From: an uncultured Clostridia bacterium
Lineage (GTDB): Bacteria > Bacillota > Clostridia > Oscillospirales > Oscillospiraceae
Direction: 5' to 3'
Assembly (NCBI GenBank): GCA_947644595.1
Contig: CANSAE010000008.1
Span: forward strand, 33,525 to 97,524
DNA: 64,000 bases
Part shown: positions 25,873 to 33,768 of the stretch, one piece after another
Layout: each line of letters begins with the position of its first letter
How positions within the stretch are numbered: position 1 is the stretch's first letter
Translations under genes and position numbers: made by a program
The notes under the pieces: model-generated
What the model was told of the DNA's origin: nothing
Databases searched by the model: none
What the model saw: only the letters and a program-made list of their open reading frames with translations

Positions 25873-26652
25873 ATGGCATTGATGACTGGAAAGAACGTAT
25901 TTATCACCGGCGGTTCCCGCGGTATCGGCTTCGCCACTGCGCGCGAGGCTCTGCTGGAGGATGCCAACGCTGTCGCTATCTGCTCTCACTATGATGAGAC
26001 CCGCGAGGCTGCTCTAAAAAAGCTGAATGAGGAATTCCCCGGCCGCAATATCGTCGGTTACACCTTCGATCTGGAGACCTGCACTGAGTCCGTCATCGGC
26101 GACGCAATGAAGGACTTCATCGCGAAGTTCCCCGATGCCGAAGGCAAGCAACATCTGGATGCTGTCTGTTCTCTCGCCGGCATCACCCACAACAACACCT
26201 GCAAAAACATCCCCGAAGGGCTGTTCGAAAAGGTTGTTCGTGTCAACCTGATCGGCACCTGGTATGTTGATCATCAGGCTGCTTTGATCATGCGCGGTCA
26301 GAAGTACGGTTCCATCGTGAACACTGCTTCCGTTGCCGGCGTTTACGGCAATTCTATGGGTGCCGGCTACGGCGCTTCCAAGGGCGGCGTCATCGGACTG
26401 ACCCGTTCTCTGGGCCGCGAGATGGCTTTCTTCAATGTCCGCGTCAACTGTGTTGCTCCCGGTGTCGTCAAAACCGATATGACAACAAAAGATACCGGCC
26501 CCGAAGCGCTGGAATATGTCTGCTCCACCATCGCTCTGCGCCGCATGGGCGAGCCCTCCGAACTGGCGAAGATGTTCATCTTCCTGAGTTCTGACAACGC
26601 TTCTTACTGCGAAGCCGGCCTGTACCACGTCGATGGTTGGACGACCGCCTGA
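25873..26652 (+). CDS. BaiA-like short-chain dehydrogenase/reductase 2
   Basis: The 259-residue SDR has TGGSRGIG (12-19), CSLAG in place of NNAG (99-103), Asn125, and the catalytic Ser153, Tyr166 and Lys170. It is roughly 90% identical by eye to SDR 3. The main difference is residues 204-220 (starting TTKDTGPE), which form the substrate lid in SDRs. Arginine is encoded almost only by CGC/CGT, a sign of high expression that is not shared by the surrounding genes. AGGAGG precedes the ATG at 25873. It forms a single-gene unit with its own promoter and terminator. Confidence 0.88.
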   Translation: MALMTGKNVFITGGSRGIGFATAREALLEDANAVAICSHYDETREAALKKLNEEFPGRNIVGYTFDLETCTESVIGDAMKDFIAKFPDAEGKQHLDAVCSLAGITHNNTCKNIPEGLFEKVVRVNLIGTWYVDHQAALIMRGQKYGSIVNTASVAGVYGNSMGAGYGASKGGVIGLTRSLGREMAFFNVRVNCVAPGVVKTDMTTKDTGPEALEYVCSTIALRRMGEPSELAKMFIFLSSDNASYCEAGLYHVDGWTTA

Positions 26653-26666
26653 TTGCTCCTTTTGCT

Positions 26667-26701
26667 AAAAAACTCCGGCATTTCTAATGCCGGAGTTTTT
26701 T
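26667..26701 (+). terminator. Terminator of SDR 2
   Basis: AAAAAACTCCGGCATT and its complement form a perfect stem around TCT, ending in six T residues. Confidence 0.9.
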
Positions 26702-26782
26702 CCTTTTTCCCCTGGTCTATTACGCCACCATGCTTATACAAAATTGCCAAATTTTCTGAAAATTCTTTTCCAGAATGGTTCA

Positions 26783-26811
26783 TTGACTTATTGCTGACAA
26801 ATGGCTATCAT
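26783..26811 (+). promoter_or_regulatory. Cluster-type promoter of SDR 3
   Basis: TTGACT (26783-26788), 17 bp, TATCAT (26806-26811). Near-copy of the SDR 2 promoter region. Confidence 0.75.
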
Positions 26812-26867
26812 GTTAATAGACTACTGTTCATATGATTATGGACTGAGATTTTAGGAGGTATTGTCCC

Positions 26868-27644
26868 ATGGCACTGATGACTGGTAAAAACATCTTTATT
26901 ACCGGCGGCTCCCGCGGTATCGGTTTCGCTACCGCTCGTGAGGCTCTGCTGGAAGGCGCCAACGCTGTCGCGATCTGCTCTCATTACGATGAGACCCGTG
27001 AGGCTGCGCTGAAAACACTGAACGAGGAATTCCCCGGCCGTAACATCGTCGGCTACACCTTTGATCTGGAGACTTGCGCTGAGTCCGTGATTGGCGACGC
27101 AATGAAGGACTTCATCGCGAAGTTCCCCGATGCTGAAGGCAAGCAGCATCTGGATGCTGTCTGCTCCATCGCCGGTATCACCCACAACAACACCGCGAAG
27201 AACATTCCCGAAGGGCTGTTTGAGAAGGTCATTCGCGTGAACCTGATCGGCACTTGGTATGTTGATCATCAGGCTGCTTTGATCATGCGTGGTCAGAAGT
27301 ACGGCTCCATCGTCAACACCGCTTCCATCGCCGGCGTTTACGGCTCTTCCATGGGTTCCGGCTACGGCGCTTCCAAGGGCGGCGTTATTGGTCTGACCCG
27401 TTCTCTGGGTCGTGAGATGGCATTCTTCAATGTTCGCGTCAACGCCATCTGCCCCGGTGTCGTAAAGACCGACATGGTCATGAAGGACTGCACCGAGGCC
27501 GCTATCGCCGCAGTCAGCGCCGGTATCGCTATGCGTCGTATGGGCGAGCCGTCCGAGTTGGCGAAGATGTTCATCTTCCTGTGCTCCGACAATGCTTCCT
27601 ACTGCGAAGCCGGCCTGTACCACGTTGACGGTTGGACGACCTGA
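26868..27644 (+). CDS. BaiA-like short-chain dehydrogenase/reductase 3
   Basis: The 258-residue near-paralogue of SDR 2 has the same TGGSRGIG, CSIAG and Tyr-x3-Lys catalytic residues. The lid segment (about 204-220, starting VMKDCTEA) differs strongly, while most of the rest is identical. This suggests a tandem duplication followed by a change of substrate or stereospecificity. Arginine codons are nearly all CGT/CGC. It has its own promoter, ribosome site and terminator. Confidence 0.88.
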   Translation: MALMTGKNIFITGGSRGIGFATAREALLEGANAVAICSHYDETREAALKTLNEEFPGRNIVGYTFDLETCAESVIGDAMKDFIAKFPDAEGKQHLDAVCSIAGITHNNTAKNIPEGLFEKVIRVNLIGTWYVDHQAALIMRGQKYGSIVNTASIAGVYGSSMGSGYGASKGGVIGLTRSLGREMAFFNVRVNAICPGVVKTDMVMKDCTEAAIAAVSAGIAMRRMGEPSELAKMFIFLCSDNASYCEAGLYHVDGWTT

Positions 27645-27664
27645 TTCGTTCTACGCAAAACTAC

Positions 27665-27697
27665 AAAAAAGGCCCCGAGCATTTCGGGGTCTTTTTT
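27665..27697 (+). terminator. Terminator of SDR 3
   Basis: An AAAAAAG-GCCCCGA ... TCGGGGTC stem is followed by a six-T run. Confidence 0.85.
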
Positions 27698-27787
27698 CTG
27701 TTGTTTTTTCGATTTTTGTGGGATTCCTCAAGGCTTGTCTGTACAAATCCTACAAATTCTTTCTGTACATTTCTGGAAATGGAACAC

Positions 27788-27816
27788 TTGACTTGCACTT
27801 GTCAAAAGGTTATCAT
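27788..27816 (+). promoter_or_regulatory. Cluster-type promoter of CoA-transferase 1
   Basis: TTGACT (27788-27793), 17 bp, TATCAT (27811-27816). The leader to the ATG is about 115 nt. Confidence 0.75.
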
Positions 27817-27936
27817 ATAAAATAGAAAACATGGGCAATGCTATGCCGATTGTCCGGTTTTTCGTGCTTTTGTAACGAACTGACGGTCGTGTGACTGTCT
27901 GGAGAGTTAAACACATTTTGAAAGGAAGTTTTTGCA

Positions 27937-29289
27937 ATGACTGTTGTCAACAACGTACTGCACCAGGATTTCGCCGCTTATCCCAAGTTTGGCGTCCTCC
28001 AGGGTGTCAAGGTCTTCGTGACCGGCACCAATATCGCCGGCCCCTTCGCCGCCTGCCTGATGGCGGAAATGGGCGCACAGGTCGTGCAGGCTGAGATGCC
28101 CAAAATCCCCTGCCAGACCCGTGGTACCTACTCCTGGGCGCAGAACCATCGTAACTGCTATGCCATCACGCTGAACGCTGCTACCGCCCGCGGCAAGGAA
28201 CTGTTCCTGAAGGGCATTGAGTGGGCCGACATTTGGATCGAGGCCGGTCGTCCCGGCGGCTACGAGAAGCGCGGTCTGTCCGACGAAGTGTGCTGGGAGC
28301 ACAACAAGAAGCTCTCCATCGTGCACGTTTCCGGCTACGGTCAGTTCGGCCCCTATAAGGACAAGGCTTCCTACGACGTGTCCGGTCAGGCCATGGGCGG
28401 CTACATGTACATGAACGGCGTGTCCCCCACCTCCGGCCCCCTGAAGGTCAACCCCTATCTGTCCGACTATGTCACCGCTTACAACACCTGCATCGTGGCT
28501 CTGGCCGGTTACATCCATGCCAAGAACTTCGGCGAAGGCGATTCCTGCGACGTGGCGCAGTACGACAACATGTTCCGTCTGATGGATAACTTCCCTGCAA
28601 AGTGGTTCAACAAGGGCGGCATCCCCGGCCCCGGCGAGCCCGTTCCCGAGCGTACTGGCAACAAGGCCGATATGGCTTGCTGCTTCTCCTTCTACGACAC
28701 CAAGGACGGTTCCGCCATCTTCGTCGGCATGACCGGCGTCGGCCCCGTAGAGCGCGGCTATCCCATTATCGGCATGCCCGCTCCCTCCGCTGAGGAAGGC
28801 GCTGAAATTCCCATCGGCTGCACCGGCCTGCCTCTGTTTGACCCCCGCGGCGCCAAGGCTGAGAAGCTCATGGAAGAGTTCTGCGCCGCCCGCACCGCTG
28901 CCGAGCTGGAGAAGATCTTCGACGAGGCCGGCATCCCCAACCAGAGAGCTTACGGCCCCGCCGATATCCTCGCCGATCCTCAGTTCGAGGCCCGCGAGAA
29001 CATCGTGGAGTGGGAAGACACCGTGTACGGCCCCATGAAGGGCATCGGTATCACCAACCGCTTCACCAAGAACCCCTCCAAGATCGTCGCTTCCGCTCCC
29101 TGCCTGGGTGAGCACAACCGCGAGATCTTCAAGCTGTGGGGCTTCTCCGATGCTGATATCGACGATATGTATGCCAAGGGTGAGGTCGCTACCTGGGATG
29201 CAGCTACCACCGCAAAGGTCAAGCTGCTCAAGGAGTGGGGCTTCTTCTGGGATCCCGAGCGTCAGGCAAAGCGCATCGGTCTGGAGTAA
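27937..29289 (+). CDS. BaiF-like CoA-transferase 1 (family III, CaiB/BaiF)
   Basis: This 450-residue family III CoA-transferase has an N-terminal PKFGVLQGVKV, NIAGPFAACLMAEMGA, HVSGYGQFGPY and ASYDVSGQAMGGYMY. Asp177 in NPYLSDY aligns with the catalytic Asp169 of CaiB. Later segments RTGNKADM, FSFYDTKDGS and IFVGMTG followed by PIIGMP match what I recall of BaiF better than CaiB. It would move CoA from a product thioester to an incoming acid, saving ATP. Arginine codons are almost all CGT/CGC. It is transcribed alone. Confidence 0.88.
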   Translation: MTVVNNVLHQDFAAYPKFGVLQGVKVFVTGTNIAGPFAACLMAEMGAQVVQAEMPKIPCQTRGTYSWAQNHRNCYAITLNAATARGKELFLKGIEWADIWIEAGRPGGYEKRGLSDEVCWEHNKKLSIVHVSGYGQFGPYKDKASYDVSGQAMGGYMYMNGVSPTSGPLKVNPYLSDYVTAYNTCIVALAGYIHAKNFGEGDSCDVAQYDNMFRLMDNFPAKWFNKGGIPGPGEPVPERTGNKADMACCFSFYDTKDGSAIFVGMTGVGPVERGYPIIGMPAPSAEEGAEIPIGCTGLPLFDPRGAKAEKLMEEFCAARTAAELEKIFDEAGIPNQRAYGPADILADPQFEARENIVEWEDTVYGPMKGIGITNRFTKNPSKIVASAPCLGEHNREIFKLWGFSDADIDDMYAKGEVATWDAATTAKVKLLKEWGFFWDPERQAKRIGLE

Positions 29290-29315
29290 TTCCAAAACCG
29301 AAAAACAGTCGAGAC

Positions 29316-29350
29316 AAAGGTGCTGTGGAGTATTCCACAGCACCTTTTTT
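29316..29350 (+). terminator. Terminator of CoA-transferase 1
   Basis: AGGTGCTGTGGA and TCCACAGCACCT form a 12-bp stem followed by a T run. Confidence 0.9.
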
Positions 29351-29407
29351 CATGAATCTGTCATACGGAATGTACATTTTTTGTGAAGTATTTTCTTCCT
29401 GTTTTGT

Positions 29408-29436
29408 TTGCTTTTTCCATAAAAATAATTTATCAT
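29408..29436 (+). promoter_or_regulatory. Cluster-type promoter of CoA-transferase 2
   Basis: TTGCTT (29408-29413), 17 bp, TATCAT (29431-29436), the same -10 as the SDR 2, SDR 3 and CoA-transferase 1 promoters. Confidence 0.7.
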
Positions 29437-29510
29437 ATCATTAGGAGAGTTTGGGGCAACGTTTCAACGTTTTACAAAGATCCCTCCAAAAAACTGAAAG
29501 GAAGTAACAC

Positions 29511-30884
29511 ATGAAAGTATTTCACAACGCTCTGAGCCAAAGATTTACGGAATATCCTCAGTTTGGCGTCCTGCGGGGTGTCAAGGTCTTTTTGACCGCC
29601 ACCAATATCGCCGCACCCTTCGCCGGTTCTCTGATGGCCGAGATGGGCGCACAGGTCCTGCGCGTGGAAGCACCCAATATCGCCTGCACCTCCCGCGGCA
29701 CTACAATGTGCGCGCAGCAGCACCGCAATGAATACTCCATTACCCTGAACACCGCTACCAAACGCGGGCAGGAGTTATTTATGAAAGGCATCGAGTGGGC
29801 CGACATCTGGATTGAGGCCAGCCGCCCAGGCTCCTACGACAAGCGCGGTCTGACAGACGAGGCTTGCTGGGCAGTCAATCCCAAGCTGGCAATCGTCCAT
29901 GTTTCCGGCTATGGCCAGTTTGGCCCCTATAAGGATAAAGCCTCTTATGATGTGTCCGGTCAGGCTATGGGCGGCTATATGTACGTCAACGGCATGTCCC
30001 CTACCTCCAGCCCCATGAAAGTCAATCCCTCCCTGTCCGACTACATGACCGCTTACAACGCCTGCATCTGCGCTCTTGCCGGCCATATCCACGCGCTGAA
30101 ATGGGGCGAGGGTGACTCCTGCGACATTGCCCAGTATGAGCATATGTTCAAGCTGCTGGAAAACTACCCCTCCGTGTGGTTCAATAAGGGGTATCCCAAA
30201 GCCGGCGAGCCTGTACCTTACCGTACCGGCAATAAGCATGATGTGTCCGCCTGCTTCTCCTTCTATGACACCAAGGATGGTTCCGCCATCTTCGTCGGCA
30301 TGGTCGGCCAGGGTCCCACCGCCCGCGGTTTCCCGATGATCGGTATGCCCGCCCCTGGCAGTGATGAAAAAGTTCCCGGCTGCCCCGAAGGCGCCGACAC
30401 CGTCGATGGTAAGTGCACCGGATACCCCTTGTTCGATCCCCGCGGTGCGAGAGCGGATGCCCTGCTGGAGAAATTCTGCGCCGAGCGCACCGCTGCCGAG
30501 TTGGAAAAGATATTTGAGGAAGCAAGTATCCCCTGCCAGAAAGTATTCGGCCCGGAAGATATTCTGAACGACCCGCAGTTCGAGGCCCGCGAGAACATCG
30601 CGGAGTGGGAAGACCAAGTCTATGGTCCCATGAAGGGCATCGGCGTCATCAATAAATTTAAGAAGCACCCCTCTGACATCGTCTGCGCCGCGCCGCTGTT
30701 CGGCGAGCACAACCGCGAAGTCTTTAAAATTTGGGGACTGTCCGACGCGGAAATTGATGACATGTACGCCAAGGGCGAAGCCGCCCAATGGTCCGCCGCT
30801 GATACCGCAAGAAACAAGATGCTTAAGGAATGGGGTTACTTCTGGGATCCCGAGCGTCAGGCAAAGCGCATCGGTCTGGAATAA
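29511..30884 (+). CDS. BaiF-like CoA-transferase 2 (family III, CaiB/BaiF)
   Basis: The 457-residue close paralogue of CoA-transferase 1 shares the core HVSGYGQFGPYKDKASYD, the catalytic Asp177 in NPSLSDY and the C-terminus DPERQAKRIGLE. It has a slightly longer loop around residues 283-300 (after APGSDEKVPG). The presence of two transferases recalls BaiF and BaiK of Clostridium scindens. A GAAAGGAAG ribosome site precedes the ATG. It is a monocistronic unit closing the cluster. Confidence 0.88.
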   Translation: MKVFHNALSQRFTEYPQFGVLRGVKVFLTATNIAAPFAGSLMAEMGAQVLRVEAPNIACTSRGTTMCAQQHRNEYSITLNTATKRGQELFMKGIEWADIWIEASRPGSYDKRGLTDEACWAVNPKLAIVHVSGYGQFGPYKDKASYDVSGQAMGGYMYVNGMSPTSSPMKVNPSLSDYMTAYNACICALAGHIHALKWGEGDSCDIAQYEHMFKLLENYPSVWFNKGYPKAGEPVPYRTGNKHDVSACFSFYDTKDGSAIFVGMVGQGPTARGFPMIGMPAPGSDEKVPGCPEGADTVDGKCTGYPLFDPRGARADALLEKFCAERTAAELEKIFEEASIPCQKVFGPEDILNDPQFEARENIAEWEDQVYGPMKGIGVINKFKKHPSDIVCAAPLFGEHNREVFKIWGLSDAEIDDMYAKGEAAQWSAADTARNKMLKEWGYFWDPERQAKRIGLE

Positions 30885-30895
30885 TTTTATGTCAC

Positions 30896-30927
30896 AAAAA
30901 AGACCGCCATATGGCGGTCTTTTTTTA
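30896..30927 (+). terminator. Terminator of CoA-transferase 2
   Basis: AAAAAAGACCGCC and GGCGGTCTTTTTTT pair around ATAT. It marks the end of the bai-like cluster. Confidence 0.92.
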
Positions 30928-30990
30928 CTCTTTTCTCCCAAGTCAAATTATGTTAAACTATAAAAAATGAGTGACAAAGGAGCCACCGTC

Positions 30991-31623
30991 ATGCATATTC
31001 CCACCTGCGCTACTACCGAGCTTGAGATTCTCACCTTTGACGATGCCTGCCGGCATTCTCCCCGGTCTGAAGTCTATGACCGGGAAAAATGGCTGTATAT
31101 TCCCGATTTTTATTCCGAATACCGTTACGTTCTGGGCACCCGGGGGAAGCATCCGCTGATTTGCATCGGCATCAATCCCTCCACCGCCGCACCGGGGGCG
31201 CTGGACAATACCCTGAAATCCGTGGAACGTATCGCCTTGGGGAACGGCTTTGACAGCTTCACCATGTTCAATGTCTACGCCCAGCGGGCCACCCGGCCGG
31301 AGGATATGGAACGCTCATGGAATGAAGCTCTCCACCGGGAAAATATGAAGGCTTTCCACTTCGTGCTCAGCCAATGCGATGCGCCTACGGTTTGGGCGGC
31401 ATGGGGAAATATCATCGAAATGCGGTCGTATCTGCCGCTATGTGTCCGGGATATGATTGAGGCCGGTCAGGCCCACGGCGCGCAGTGGGTCTGTGCCGGG
31501 AAAATCTCTAAAAAAGGGCATCCCCATCATCCTCTCTATCTGCGGAAGGACGAGCCCCTGCGGCCCTTTGACATTCAAAGCTATATCCGCACCATGCTGC
31601 CGAAAGAGCCGGTCACCTTATGA
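30991..31623 (+). CDS. DUF1643 domain protein
   Basis: The 210-residue protein has the DUF1643 pattern: YRYVLGTRG, ICIGINPSTAAPG, FNVYAQRATRPED and VWAAWG. The function of the family is unknown. The ATG at 30991 is preceded by AAAGGAG, so it is preferred over the ATG at 30967. Its stop overlaps the start of the next gene by 4 nt. Confidence 0.85.
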   Translation: MHIPTCATTELEILTFDDACRHSPRSEVYDREKWLYIPDFYSEYRYVLGTRGKHPLICIGINPSTAAPGALDNTLKSVERIALGNGFDSFTMFNVYAQRATRPEDMERSWNEALHRENMKAFHFVLSQCDAPTVWAAWGNIIEMRSYLPLCVRDMIEAGQAHGAQWVCAGKISKKGHPHHPLYLRKDEPLRPFDIQSYIRTMLPKEPVTL

Positions 31624-32606
31624 AACCGTTGGTGATATCGCTGCTTTGCCTGCTTTTGTTGGGGCAAGGGGAAGCTTGTGCACACGGGCAGATCCTGGAC
31701 TTTGAATCTCAAAGCCTGGATATGTTTCTGGCAGACTTTATGGACAGCCATGGGCTTACTGAAGAAAACTGCGCCATGGGTTGGCTGGACCTGACTACCG
31801 GAGAAAGCTGGTATTTTCAGGCGGATCGCTATAAGGTCGTGGGCAGTATGTATAAGCTGCCGCTGAACATGGTTGTCACGGACAAGCTGGCTGCCGGAGA
31901 ACTGACATCGGACACGCTGGTGGGCGGATATCAGGTGCGCATCGCACAAACGCTGTCCATCGTCTATTCTGACAACGACGCAACTGATGCGCTGGAACAT
32001 GCACTGTCACCGGACCATACACGCTATCGAGAGCTGCTGGCTTCTTATTCCGGCATTCCCTTGGAGGAACTGCCGGAAGGATATTACCGCAACAATGAAT
32101 TCAGTCCCCGGTTCATGATCGGAACGCTGCAGACCCTATATGAAAACAGCGGGACATACGAAGCGCTGATTGAAGATTTAAAGGTCGCTCATCCCGGGCG
32201 CTATTTTCAGAGCTCCCAGACCGACTATGCCATAGCCCATAAATACGGCTATTATGAGGGTGCTCTGGCGGACTGCGCCATTGTTTACACCCCCCGGCCC
32301 TTTGCGTTGGTGGCGCTTTTGTCCGGAAACGCGGCCCGGGAAGAAGTTCTGGGGGACCTGTGTGCCTTGATGACAGCGTATGCCGAATATCTGGAGACCC
32401 TGCCGACCCCAACCTCGGAGCCAACGCCTGCATCGACGCCCACACCGGAGAGCGCGGCTGTTATGACCGCAGCAACGCCGGCACCCACACCGCAGGGCGC
32501 AGCGTTCCCGGCTAAGGACAGCGCCGTCCGGAATACTGCGGCCTTCGTGTGCTGTCTGGCACTCAGTGCGCTGCTGGCACGGTTCCTTTTGCGGAAACGA
32601 AAATAA
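31620..32606 (+). CDS. Secreted class A beta-lactamase-like serine hydrolase, membrane-anchored
   Basis: The 328-residue protein has a signal peptide (about 1-21), then a serine-hydrolase domain with Ser76-x-x-Lys79 (SMYK), SDN (117-119) and a KYG box in HKYGYY where KTG is usual. A Pro/Thr-rich linker (PTPTSEPTPASTPTPE), a C-terminal membrane helix and a basic tail follow. This layout suits an envelope enzyme acting on peptidoglycan-type substrates; antibiotic hydrolysis is not implied. It is translationally coupled to the DUF1643 gene. Confidence 0.82.
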   Translation: MKPLVISLLCLLLLGQGEACAHGQILDFESQSLDMFLADFMDSHGLTEENCAMGWLDLTTGESWYFQADRYKVVGSMYKLPLNMVVTDKLAAGELTSDTLVGGYQVRIAQTLSIVYSDNDATDALEHALSPDHTRYRELLASYSGIPLEELPEGYYRNNEFSPRFMIGTLQTLYENSGTYEALIEDLKVAHPGRYFQSSQTDYAIAHKYGYYEGALADCAIVYTPRPFALVALLSGNAAREEVLGDLCALMTAYAEYLETLPTPTSEPTPASTPTPESAAVMTAATPAPTPQGAAFPAKDSAVRNTAAFVCCLALSALLARFLLRKRK

Positions 32607-32621
32607 TATTCCTCCCCCCTC

Positions 32622-32650
32622 TTGACAAACGAAATTCAAAGTGATATTAT
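32622..32650 (+). promoter_or_regulatory. Promoter of the SPFH operon with overlapping palindrome
   Basis: TTGACA (32622-32627) and TATTAT (32645-32650) have a 17-bp spacer. TGATAT and ATATCA, separated by 7 bp (about 32643-32661), form an inverted repeat over the -10 box, placed like a repressor operator. Confidence 0.75.
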
Positions 32651-32683
32651 TTTGATATCATATGAAAGAGGGGGGCGTTTTCT

Positions 32684-33706
32684 ATGGAAGAACGCAAGCA
32701 AATCAATGAGGAAATACTCCTCAAAGGGAAACCCGGTATTCCAATGCTGATTTTAGGCATCCTCATGATCCCGGTGGGTATTTTTCTCGTAATCTTTGGC
32801 GCAGCGTTCCCGGCCTGGGGATTTTGGGCCATTCTCAAATTCCTGGCGTTTGGCTTGGGAATTGTGATGCTGTTCCTGTGCTGGGTGCCCATTGCGGGAC
32901 TGAAGGTCATCCGGCCCAATGAAGCGCTGGTACTGACCCTGTTCGGCAAATATTACGGTACACTGCGGGAGCCGGGGATTTTCTTCGTCAATCCCTTTGT
33001 GGCTGCCGTGAACCCCACGGTGCAGGGCATCGAAGTGGATACCGGCGTGACCGGGGACCTGTCCGGCATGAAGCTGAATTTCGGCGGGAGCAAGAAAAAG
33101 GACTCCGCCGCCGGGAAAAAGGTGTCCCTGAAAGCACTGACCCTGAACAACGGCAAGCAGAAGATCAACGATCAGCTGGGCAACCCCATTGAGATCGGCA
33201 TCGTGGTCATCTGGCGGGTGCAGAATACCGCAAAGGCTGTGTTCAACGTAGATAATTACATGGAGTTTTTGTCCATTCAGGCGGATTCCGCCCTGCGGAA
33301 CATCGTGCGGCTGTATCCCTACGACATCGCCGATACCGGGGAAGATGAGTTTTCCCTCCGGGGCAGCAGTCAAAAAGTAGCGGAGGAATTGAAAGCGGAG
33401 ATCCAGGATAAAGTAGAGGTAGCAGGACTGGAAATTCTGGAAGCCCGCATCACCCATCTGGCTTACGCGCCGGAGATCGCCGCGGCCATGCTTCAGCGGC
33501 AGCAGGCCTCCGCCATCATTGATGCCCGGAAAATGATCGTAGACGGCGCCGTGGGCATGGTGGAAATGGCCCTGGAAAAGCTGAATGAAAACAACATCGT
33601 GGAGCTGGACGAGGAGCGCAAAGCCGCCATGGTGTCCAATTTGTTGGTGGTGCTGTGCGGCAGTAAGGACGCCCAGCCCATCGTAAATTCGGGCAGTCTG
33701 TATTAA
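32684..33706 (+). CDS. SPFH/band 7 (stomatin-like) membrane protein
   Basis: The 340-residue protein has two N-terminal hydrophobic segments (about 20-70), then an SPFH core beginning [19 protein letters not shown] and containing [14 protein letters not shown], and a helical C-terminus ([25 protein letters not shown]). SPFH proteins oligomerise on membranes and organise microdomains or protease complexes. The next gene encodes an intramembrane protease, which fits such a role. Confidence 0.9.
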   Translation: MEERKQINEEILLKGKPGIPMLILGILMIPVGIFLVIFGAAFPAWGFWAILKFLAFGLGIVMLFLCWVPIAGLKVIRPNEALVLTLFGKYYGTLREPGIFFVNPFVAAVNPTVQGIEVDTGVTGDLSGMKLNFGGSKKKDSAAGKKVSLKALTLNNGKQKINDQLGNPIEIGIVVIWRVQNTAKAVFNVDNYMEFLSIQADSALRNIVRLYPYDIADTGEDEFSLRGSSQKVAEELKAEIQDKVEVAGLEILEARITHLAYAPEIAAAMLQRQQASAIIDARKMIVDGAVGMVEMALEKLNENNIVELDEERKAAMVSNLLVVLCGSKDAQPIVNSGSLY

Positions 33707-33768
33707 CTGGCAAAAAAATAAATCAAAATTCTTTCGGTATTACAATGGCGAACTCTGGGAGGCTTATT

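Noticed and set aside
27937..30884. L-carnitine CoA-transferase (CaiB) as the name for the two family III transferases.
   Set aside because: The fold and catalytic Asp are shared, but several segments (NHRN, RTGNK, FSFYDTKDG, PIIGMP) recall BaiF more, and no other carnitine genes are present. The substrate is left open.
21238..30884. Calling the cluster a complete bile-acid 7-dehydroxylation operon.
   Set aside because: The genes for baiCD, baiE, baiG and baiH-type functions are not in the window, so that pathway cannot be claimed.
31620..32606. Beta-lactamase conferring antibiotic resistance.
   Set aside because: SxxK and SDN are present, but the third box is KYG and the protein is membrane-anchored with a Pro/Thr linker, so resistance cannot be concluded.
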